Assembly (NCBI GenBank): GCA_910585095.1
Contig: CAJUBU010000028.1
Span: 4,309-34,181, forward strand
DNA length: 29,873 nucleotides
DNA from: an uncultured Lachnospira sp.
Lineage (GTDB): Bacteria > Bacillota > Clostridia > Lachnospirales > Lachnospiraceae
Direction of reading: 5' to 3'
The position numbers and the translations under genes were made by a program. Under the pieces are notes generated by a model. It made no database searches and was not told the DNA's origin. It was given only the letters and a program-made list of their open reading frames with translations. Each line of letters starts with the position of its first letter. The first letter of the stretch is position 1. Of the stretch, positions 24,310 through 29,873 are shown piece after piece.

Positions 24310-25683
24310 TTATCCATTGTTAAAGAAAAAATCATTGAGTGAAAATGGTTCTGTTTTCGTATTTCTGGAAGAATCCAAAGAAGAATTTTTCGCTTCTGCT
24401 TTTACTGGTTTACAATCTTCATCTAACTTTACTATCCGAAGTCGTTGTTTTTCATAGTCCCATCCATGCACTTCAGATATGCTGCATATCTGATACTTCT
24501 TTACATAAACAACAACCTGAATCCCTATTAAAAAACGCATACATTGCTCTAATTCATATCCTGTGGCTTGTTTCATATAATCGCCGACTTTATAAAGTCC
24601 TTCTTCTTCATTATTACCATGTGCTGATAACATAATTTGTGAACCAGTGGCAACAAGCATAGGTAGTGCAGCTGCGTCCGAACCACTCTTTACTTCACCG
24701 AGCACAAATAAATCCACATCATCCGTTAGTGCATGATTGGCAAGTTCATTGATTCCATAGTGAACCATTCCTTCATTATTTTCTTCAATCGTATGCCAAA
24801 CACTAAAATCAGGATGTCCTTCTACAAACAACTCATCCGTTTCTTGTATAACCAGTCCGCTTTTTTGTATGCTAAAGACTTCTAATAGTGCGTTCATTCC
24901 TGTGGTCTTTCCGCTTCCATTAGCGCCAACAAATAAGATTCCAGCTTCTTGCTTATCAAACTTTTGAATTAAATAATCTTTTTGTTTTGGATTCATATAA
25001 TTTTCTCGAACCAAATCCTCTAATGTAACCTTTTTCTTTGGTATTAATCGAAAATGAACCTTTGGTATTCCACTATTGTTAATCAGTTCTGATGTGATAT
25101 TGATTCGTAAACGATACAAGGGATTACTAACCACATCTGAAAACTTAATTAAAGCATTGATATTCGATAAATTCTTTTTATTTCTTACACAAAGCATGTT
25201 GACAAATCGTATATAATCATTATTCGACATAAACTTTACATTCGTTCCCATTCTTACTCCACGCTTTTTGATTCGGATATTTTGTGCATTATAAATCTTA
25301 ATATCGGATATATCGGGTTGTGACAACAACGAATCCATCACATAATATCCAAAGAAATACGAATTAAAGCGGTCACACAATTGTTTTACATCGTTTTCAT
25401 TTTCACAAATCTGTTTAAATTTTTCGGTTGCTTTCTTAAAAATAAGTTGCTTTACTTCGTCATAACTAAAACTATCATTACTATTGATTTGATTTAATTT
25501 GTTAATCAATCCTGTTTCTTCTGCTATTAAGTGGTCAATGATTTGATTAAATATCGTTTCAAGTTCCTTATCTTTATCTTCAATCGTTATTTGCTTTTTT
25601 ATTGTGTCTGTTTCATAAAAAGATAATTCTATATTTTCTGATTCTTTTGTCTTTATCCTTTTACCCTTTTTTAGCCATAACAT
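24310..25683 (-). CDS. cpaF: CpaF/TadA-type secretion ATPase (VirB11/PilT superfamily)
   Basis: A 457-residue cytoplasmic ATPase. The N-terminal domain has the YYVMDSLLSQPDISDIKIY segment (about 114-133), typical of CpaF. The core has Walker A GANGSGKT (253-260), a Walker B-like DVDLFVLGEV and a His box, MLSAHGNNEEEGL. It would power assembly of the pilus built by the following genes. The ATG has only a weak ribosome site (AAGAAAGA). A TGA lies 15 bases upstream in frame, so the start is bounded. Its upstream neighbour has been replaced by the IS110 element, so its normal promoter may be lost. It could also serve the conjugation machinery in the VirB11 role. Confidence 0.88.
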   Translation of the reverse strand: MLWLKKGKRIKTKESENIELSFYETDTIKKQITIEDKDKELETIFNQIIDHLIAEETGLINKLNQINSNDSFSYDEVKQLIFKKATEKFKQICENENDVKQLCDRFNSYFFGYYVMDSLLSQPDISDIKIYNAQNIRIKKRGVRMGTNVKFMSNNDYIRFVNMLCVRNKKNLSNINALIKFSDVVSNPLYRLRINITSELINNSGIPKVHFRLIPKKKVTLEDLVRENYMNPKQKDYLIQKFDKQEAGILFVGANGSGKTTGMNALLEVFSIQKSGLVIQETDELFVEGHPDFSVWHTIEENNEGMVHYGINELANHALTDDVDLFVLGEVKSGSDAAALPMLVATGSQIMLSAHGNNEEEGLYKVGDYMKQATGYELEQCMRFLIGIQVVVYVKKYQICSISEVHGWDYEKQRLRIVKLDEDCKPVKAEAKNSSLDSSRNTKTEPFSLNDFFFNNG

Positions 25684-25737
25684 TCTTTCTTGCCATCACT
25701 TGGTACCATAAGAGTATAGGTATTCAATCAATAAGAT

Positions 25738-25766
25738 TTGAATCCTATGCTCTTTTTCTTTATTAT
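25738..25766 (+). promoter_or_regulatory. promoter at the IS110 left end
   Basis: TTGAAT (25738-25743), a 17-base spacer and TATTAT (25761-25766) form a good sigma-A promoter reading into the hairpin region and the transposase gene. An 8-bp inverted repeat (AATCCTAT / ATAGGATT, 25741-25748 and 25769-25776) spans it. In known IS110 elements such a promoter drives the bridge RNA and can be assembled when the ends join in the circle. Confidence 0.55.
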
Positions 25767-25770
25767 GAAT

Positions 25771-25954
25771 AGGATTGGTTAACGTGCATAAAACCTGAGC
25801 TTCGCGCTCGCAAGGGAGGACAGTTAACCATCCTTATCATAATGTATTCGATTAAGCAAGTTGTTCCTCAGTATTGAGCGTTCGCGTAAACAGCCAGGAT
25901 GAATATATGATTAAGAGATGGAACCAATCTATTTTTTTAGGAGGACATATTAAA
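25771..25954 (+). ncRNA. candidate IS110 bridge RNA region
   Basis: The 184 bases before the transposase start contain no ORF with a ribosome site until the transposase itself. They begin with a long hairpin: AGGATTGGTTAAC (25771-25783) pairs with GTTAACCATCCT (25823-25834), with one bulge, enclosing a GAGC-TTCGC-GCTC hairpin (25797-25809). In the IS110 group the non-coding end upstream of the transposase encodes the bridge RNA that pairs with donor and target DNA. The position, promoter and structure fit. The donor and target loops are not identified here. Confidence 0.5.
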
Positions 25955-27154
25955 ATGAATTATTCTGTTGGTATTGATGTTTCTAAAGGGAAAAGCACTG
26001 TCGCTATTGTGGATTCTTCTGAAAAATTACAGGAAAGAGTGTTTGATATACAGCACAGCCAAAGTGGCATAGAAGAACTTAAAACACATCTAAAAAAATA
26101 CTCAGAAGGAGAAATACGAATTTTAATAGAAGCTACAAGCCATTATCATTTTCCTCTGCTGTTTTCACTTCAGGAAGCTGGCTTTTTTGTATGCGTAGCT
26201 AACGCTCTTTCAATAAAAAGATTTAGCGACGAAGATATCCGGCGGGCAAAGAATGATAAAAAAGATTCCGTTAAGCTGGCTATGTATTGCTGTGAAAAAT
26301 GGAACCGTCTATCTGAGTTCCAACCTCAAGAATGCATCCGCAATGATTTAGTGTTCTTATCAAGAGAATATGCTAAAAATATTCAAGTGCAGACTCGTTT
26401 AAAACTTCAGCTAAGTGATCTGATTGATAAAACTTTTGCAGGCTTAAAATCTCTTGTAAATGCTGAAAACCGTTTTCCTTTGCTACTCGACATATACGAA
26501 AAATACTGTCATGTGGAAATGGTTCTTTCTATTCCAAAAGAAGTGTTTATCGCTGATATTGAAGCTACTGCAAAAAAGAACGGACACAGAATTGGTGCTA
26601 AAATCGGAGAAGCGATTTATAATGCCGCCCCACAGATAGTATCCCTGCGTCCAAACAATTCATTTACACAACTTGCTGTAACAAACTGTGTGCAGTTACT
26701 CAGACAAGCCATCAAAGCAACTCATGCTATTATAACAGAAATGGACTCCTTAGCAAAGACTTTGCCAGAGTATCAGATTGTGTCAGATATGAATGGTGTC
26801 GGTCCCAAAACAAGAGCTCGTTTAATTGCTGAAATAGGCAATGTAATACGTTTCAAAAATGCTCGCTGTTTAATCGCATACTGTGGCATTGATGCCCCAC
26901 CTTATCAATCAGGACAATTTCAGGCTAATAACCGTCATATCAGCAAACGAGGAAATAAATACCTTCGTAAAGTTGGTTATGAGGTAATGCGTAATCTTAA
27001 AACTTCACATCCAAAACATGATACAGCGGTTTATGATTATATTGTCAAGAAAGAGTTGGAGGGAAAATCTAAAAAATCAGCTAAAATTGCCGGACTGAAT
27101 AAATTTTTACGCATTTATTATGCCAGAGTAAATGAAGTAATGCTTCTTACATAA
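25955..27154 (+). CDS. IS110-family transposase
   Basis: A 399-residue recombinase with both IS110 domains. The RuvC-like DEDD domain has Asp8 (VGIDVSKGKS), Glu59 (LIEATSHYH), and Asp101/Asp104 (DKKDSVKLA). The C-terminal Transposase_20 domain (MNGVGPKTRARLIAEIG to the end) carries the serine of PPYQSGQ (Ser319) expected to act as nucleophile. It appears intact. The ATG at 25955 has AGGAGG ten bases upstream; the frame is open to 25874, but those 27 extra residues are not family-like. It is the only intact large gene on the plus strand. Confidence 0.93.
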   Translation: MNYSVGIDVSKGKSTVAIVDSSEKLQERVFDIQHSQSGIEELKTHLKKYSEGEIRILIEATSHYHFPLLFSLQEAGFFVCVANALSIKRFSDEDIRRAKNDKKDSVKLAMYCCEKWNRLSEFQPQECIRNDLVFLSREYAKNIQVQTRLKLQLSDLIDKTFAGLKSLVNAENRFPLLLDIYEKYCHVEMVLSIPKEVFIADIEATAKKNGHRIGAKIGEAIYNAAPQIVSLRPNNSFTQLAVTNCVQLLRQAIKATHAIITEMDSLAKTLPEYQIVSDMNGVGPKTRARLIAEIGNVIRFKNARCLIAYCGIDAPPYQSGQFQANNRHISKRGNKYLRKVGYEVMRNLKTSHPKHDTAVYDYIVKKELEGKSKKSAKIAGLNKFLRIYYARVNEVMLLT

Positions 27155-27189
27155 ATTGTGTTTTTCAAAAAATCTTTATTCCAAATATA

Positions 27190-27220
27190 AACCACCTGAA
27201 AATCAAATTTTCAGATGGTT
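27190..27220. terminator. hairpin terminator after the IS110 transposase
   Basis: AACCACCTGAAAAT (27190-27203) pairs with ATTTTCAGATGGTT (27207-27220) with one mismatch and a three-base loop. Short T-rich stretches follow on both strands, so it could stop the transposase transcript and also the incoming minus-strand transcript. Confidence 0.6.
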
Positions 27221-27234
27221 CTGTTTGCTATACG

Positions 27235-27480
27235 CTAATTTCCTATGAGCCAAAATATAATATAAAGGGAAGCTGCAACCGCAACAAAACTATTATTGAT
27301 AGCAACAATAATATCCTACCCTACACCAGCATTCCAACTTTCTGGACTTGCCTTTAATGTTTCTATGGACGTACCTATCAGACTATCATAAAACCTTGTG
27401 CCTATTGTAATCTCACCTTTTAATAAATATTGAAGACCACCAGCAATAAAATCATTAATCCAATTTCCAATTGCGTCCAA
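27235..27480 (-). pseudogene. remnant of a VirB6/TrbL-like membrane gene
   Basis: GGAGGTGA lies directly upstream of a TTG start at 27480. The frame reads DAIGNWINDFIAGGLQYLLK, then SPESWNAGVG, an in-frame TAG (27316-27318, codon 55), then DIIVAINNSFVAVAASLYII and FWLIGN before a second stop (27235-27237). The order, an amphipathic start, a Ser-Pro-Glu-x-Trp-Asn segment and then a membrane helix, is that of the N-terminus of VirB6/TrbL-like channel proteins of Firmicutes elements. About 200 or more further residues are missing and the IS110 element follows. The gene is therefore both truncated and stop-interrupted. Confidence 0.6.
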
Positions 27481-27507
27481 TACATCACCTCCTCGTATGT
27501 ATGGACA

Positions 27508-27783
27508 TTAAAAACCAAATAGTCCAATAACAACACCAATAGCAGCCATAATCAAACCGCCACCTATTTCAAGTCCACCTGTAACAATTCCTGACTGGTC
27601 TCTTTGTGATATATCAGAAGCAAAATCAATGCCTCCTTTAACCAAAGCCACAACGCCTATTGCAGAACATACACCAATACCAAGTGTTTTGATGACATTT
27701 AGTCCTGTATCAATTTGTTCAACACCCGTTCCTGCTGTAAGTAAAAAACATATTCTATTTATTAAACGTGTTTTATATCCCAT
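27508..27783 (-). CDS. VirB2/TrbC-like (Maff2-type) small membrane protein
   Basis: A 91-residue protein with two hydrophobic helices (about 30-52 and 68-90) joined by a polar loop (DFASDISQRDQSG), ending in GLFGF. Such proteins stand just upstream of the VirB6-like gene in Firmicutes conjugative elements and are taken as VirB2-like subunits. Here too it is followed by the VirB6-like remnant after 27 bases. GGAGGG lies five bases before the ATG. The conserved promoter/operator block lies about 60 bases upstream. Confidence 0.72.
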   Translation of the reverse strand: MGYKTRLINRICFLLTAGTGVEQIDTGLNVIKTLGIGVCSAIGVVALVKGGIDFASDISQRDQSGIVTGGLEIGGGLIMAAIGVVIGLFGF

Positions 27784-27840
27784 ATCAACCCTCCAATGTT
27801 TTTTATAATAAAAAATGGTATCAAATTTTTTATAAAAAAT

Positions 27841-27890
27841 GTTTCCAATACGACACTACTTTTGCTTTTTTCCTGCTTAAAAGGTTAATA
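27841..27890 (-). promoter_or_regulatory. second copy of the promoter/operator-like block
   Basis: The 23-base core gtttccaatacgacactact plus ttt (27841-27863) is identical to the one at 18951-18973. The next bases also align (TTAACC in place of TTGACA, a CAG and a run of A in the same order). The VirB2-like gene starts 58 bases downstream on the minus strand. Both copies precede transfer operons, which suggests common control. The -35 box here is weaker than in the other copy. Confidence 0.55.
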
Positions 27891-27914
27891 TGTATTATTT
27901 TTTTATAAAATTTT

Positions 27915-29396
27915 TTAAATATCATGTTCAGGCATAAAAACCTCTACACAATCCTTTATATTTTCTATACTCATTTCTGGAGAAAAATAATTACATATCG
28001 TTTCTATATCAAAGGATTCCACTAAAGGCATAATTGCTCGTATCTGCATTGGCAAAAAGCCCTCTTTATTTAATATCAAATACAATTGCGTTTCTTCCTT
28101 AGAGCTAAGTTCTTTTTTTACATCAATATGATTTTCATAAGCTTGTCTTTCTTCCTGTTCTAAAAGGCTTTTTGCCTCATTTAAATTTTCTTCGCACAAA
28201 TCTTCTGTTATCTTTTCAAACTCTTGTGTTACATCTTTACTATCTATGTTTTCAAATTCATCGAAATCAAGACTTATTATTTGTTCAAAGGACATAGGAA
28301 TGACTCTGTGTTGTGGCTTATCGGGCAATTTTCCTCCCGTTTGTTTGGCAAGTTCTTTTTCTATCTTATAATTTTCTTGCTCATGTGCATCTATTGCTCT
28401 TAAGTAATCCAACCCTTGTTTATCTATAAATCGAATCCGCTCACCATCTTCTGTTATGATACTTTTTTTTGCACGCTCAATTCGGTCTAAACGTGCGTCA
28501 AAACGATATATTTTTGCCGCCTGGACCATTTGGCTATATAATGGTAAATTCCATGTTTCAATTTTTTTGTCTTTAACCGCCTCAAAACCATTAATTAATA
28601 CAATACATTCATCTCTTTTTAACTTACGAACCTCATCGGGCATCATAATGTCACGCCCTAATACATCTTCGGATCTACTGCTTGAACCATTTTTTCCTCG
28701 TGTGATAGAAGATGACTTTTTGTAAATGGTCTGTTTACCAATGGCTTTACTGACCTTTTCATGTGTACTGCTTTCATTTCCTCCTAAAAAAATAAATGTG
28801 TCACAATTTCCCTCGATGTTATCTTGACTATCTTTAAATAATTCCTTTAATTGTCCAAAGTTTTGAATAATAATAACCGCACTGATATTTCTTGAACGCA
28901 TAGTAGATAGCAACGAACAAAAGTCATCAGGAAGTGAAATATTGGCAAATTCGTCTAAAAGAAAGGTTACATGTATAGGTAGTGATTTACTGTATATAAA
29001 ATCACTTGTATAATACAAGGTTTGAAAAACCTGTGTATAAAATAAACCAACCAAAAAGTTATACGTTTTATCAACGTCGGGTATAATACAGTAAACAACG
29101 GTCTTTTGACTTCCAATTGTTTGTATGTCAAATTCATCTTCCGACAATAACTCAATAATCTCTGGTGATTGTATAGGTGCTAATCTTGAATTAGCACTAA
29201 TAATAATAGAACGAACCGTATCCGCAGCACCCCGCATTACTTTGTTATATTGAATAACCGCAGGATGCTGTGAATCTTTTTGTTCTAACTGATACATTCT
29301 TATGTCCCGTTTGCTGTCTAATTTTTATCCTCTTACTTCTTTAAATTCAGCTTCCTGCAATAATTGAATCACCGCTCCTACATTACCCGCTTTACT
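27915..29396 (-). pseudogene. VirD4/TraG-type coupling protein, C-terminal part only
   Basis: Coupling proteins are membrane ATPases that hand the relaxase-DNA complex to the secretion channel. Here the open part (460 codons from ATG 29297) holds Walker B FLLDEFANI (Asp115, Glu116), the STMRSRNISAVIIIQNFGQL segment and a long acidic C-terminus with an ending, SFDIETICNYFSPEMS. The N-terminal membrane helices and Walker A are absent. Upstream, in the same frame, AGNVGAVIQLLQEAEFKEVR looks like further VirD4 sequence, but an in-frame TAA (29325-29327) separates it and another TAA (29397-29399) lies at the apparent breakpoint. No good ribosome site precedes 29297, so the remnant is probably not functional. 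Confidence 0.75.
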
Positions 29397-29458
29397 TTAC
29401 TTAAGGATAATCCTTTGGAGAATTGTCGCAAATGGCACATTCCCCATATTTTCTGTAT
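29397..29458. other. junction between VirD4 remnant and serine recombinase remnant
   Basis: Coupling-protein-like sequence ends near 29396 and the recombinase stop lies at 29459. The 62 bases between them belong to neither. Large serine recombinase genes usually lie close to an end of their element, so this stretch could hold an attachment site (attL or attR) of a second element inserted into virD4. No core repeat can be tested because the other end is outside the window. Confidence 0.35.
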
Positions 29459-29740
29459 CTAATCAATCTTCCCGACAAAACGGTAATAAATCTCAATGTC
29501 CCACACCTTTTTGCCATTCTCGTCTTTTCTCCACTGGTGGACGACGATTTTCTCAATCAATTCATTCAAAAGCGGGGCGGTAAGCTCATCAATAGCACTG
29601 TATTTCTGGATTAAGTCTACCCACCGCTTTGCGTCGTCCGTTTCCGCTTTAGCATTCTCAAGCCTTGCGGATACGGTCTTTATCGTTTCATCAAGCTGTT
29701 GCTGTTCCGTGTGGTATTTGAAGGAAAGCATGGAATAATT
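29459..29740 (-). pseudogene. C-terminal end of a large serine recombinase
   Basis: About 93 codons encode a coiled-coil (YHTEQQQLDETIKTVSARLE) and then LLNELIEKIVVHQWRKD and VWDIEIYYRFVGKID at the stop. This is the DUF4368-like end of TndX/Tn1549-type large serine recombinases. The catalytic and zinc domains are missing, cut at about 29740 by the end of the IS3-type element. It probably belongs to a different element from the main one. Confidence 0.82.
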
Positions 29741-29873
29741 GGATCTATACTATTAAAGTAGACACAGATATGAATTATCTATTATAATAAATTATACATA
29801 AAAAAGGAGGCTTCTTATGGCTATCAACAATTACACCAAATACAATGAAGATTTCAAAAAATCCCTCGTCTCT
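29740..29873 (+). mobile_element. left end of an IS3-family insertion sequence, cut by the window edge
   Basis: The element begins with TGGATCTATACTATTAAAG at 29740, which looks like an IS3-type terminal repeat, at the exact point where recombinase coding stops. About 77 bases later OrfA begins. The right end is outside the window, so the repeat cannot be matched. Confidence 0.7.
29817..29873 (+). CDS. IS3-family transposase OrfA, N-terminus
   Basis: Nineteen codons, MAINNYTKYNEDFKKSLVS, start six bases after AGGAGG and run off the window. The sequence (NNYTKYxEDFKKSLV) is the typical beginning of IS3-family OrfA helix-turn-helix proteins. Confidence 0.75.
   Translation, partial: MAINNYTKYNEDFKKSLVS

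Larger units (their letters stand above)
25700..27235 (+). mobile_element. IS110-family insertion sequence (ends approximate)
   Basis: A plus-strand element within a minus-strand region. It has a long non-coding left part with hairpins and a promoter, a DEDD-type IS110 transposase, and a short right part ending near a hairpin. IS110 elements usually have no inverted repeats or target duplication, so the ends cannot be fixed by eye. The left end lies between the CpaF start (25683) and about 25770; the right end lies between 27155 and about 27237, where VirB6-like coding begins. It replaces most of the VirB6-like gene. Confidence 0.75.

Noticed and set aside
27316..29327. Stop codon reassignment, suggested by the in-frame TAG in the VirB6-like frame and TAA in the VirD4 frame
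   Set aside because: Different stop codons are involved and both genes are also truncated, while many intact genes in the window end at TAA, TAG or TGA as usual. Pseudogene decay explains it.

Overview
The window reads as a degenerating conjugative element (ICE-like) from a low-GC Gram-positive gut-type bacterium (Bacillota, probably Erysipelotrichales or Clostridia; the lineage is an inference from AT-rich codons, strong AGGAGG ribosome sites and gene families). Almost every gene lies on the minus strand, so transcription runs from right to left. I see no rRNA, tRNA or CRISPR array, and no relaxase, PrgI-like gene, prepilin peptidase or intact integrase for the main element.

Right to left: an IS3-type insertion at the window edge cuts the C-terminal end of a large serine recombinase. 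Next to it is the C-terminal half of a VirD4/TraG coupling protein whose upstream part is lost at a junction near 29.4 kb. A small two-helix VirB2/Maff2-like protein and a short, stop-containing remnant of a VirB6/TrbL-like gene follow. An IS110-family element with a hairpin-rich, promoter-bearing left end (candidate bridge RNA) separates this from a Tad/Flp-like pilus assembly block (25.7-20.2 kb): CpaF ATPase, TadB, TadC (split by a frameshift), a small pilin-like protein, two TadE/TadG-like proteins and CpaB. A free-standing Rpn-type nuclease gene with its own terminator sits between the pilus block and the second transfer operon.

The second operon (18.9-0.6 kb) encodes a helical protein of unknown function, a pentapeptide-repeat protein, a VirB4-like protein without an ATPase domain, VirB4 itself (broken by one base in an A run), an M23 cell-wall peptidase with a membrane anchor, a DUF5688-like protein, topoisomerase III, an XRE regulator and a 2249-residue N6-methylase/SNF2-helicase fusion. 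A second XRE gene with its own promoter lies at the left end, followed by the start of an unidentified gene.

Three observations stand out. First, a second reading frame (169 codons, strong Shine-Dalgarno, ordinary-looking acidic protein) lies wholly inside the low-complexity linker of the helicase gene, a good candidate for an undescribed overlapping gene. Second, a conserved promoter/operator-like block of about 50 bp is repeated in front of both the VirB2-like gene and the VirB4 operon, suggesting shared control. Third, a GC-richer intergenic segment inside the pilus block folds into several hairpins and shares a hairpin motif with the IS110 left end. Damage in VirB4, TadC, VirB6 and VirD4 suggests that the element no longer transfers by itself, unless the single-base A-run changes are sequencing errors or are bypassed by frameshifting.
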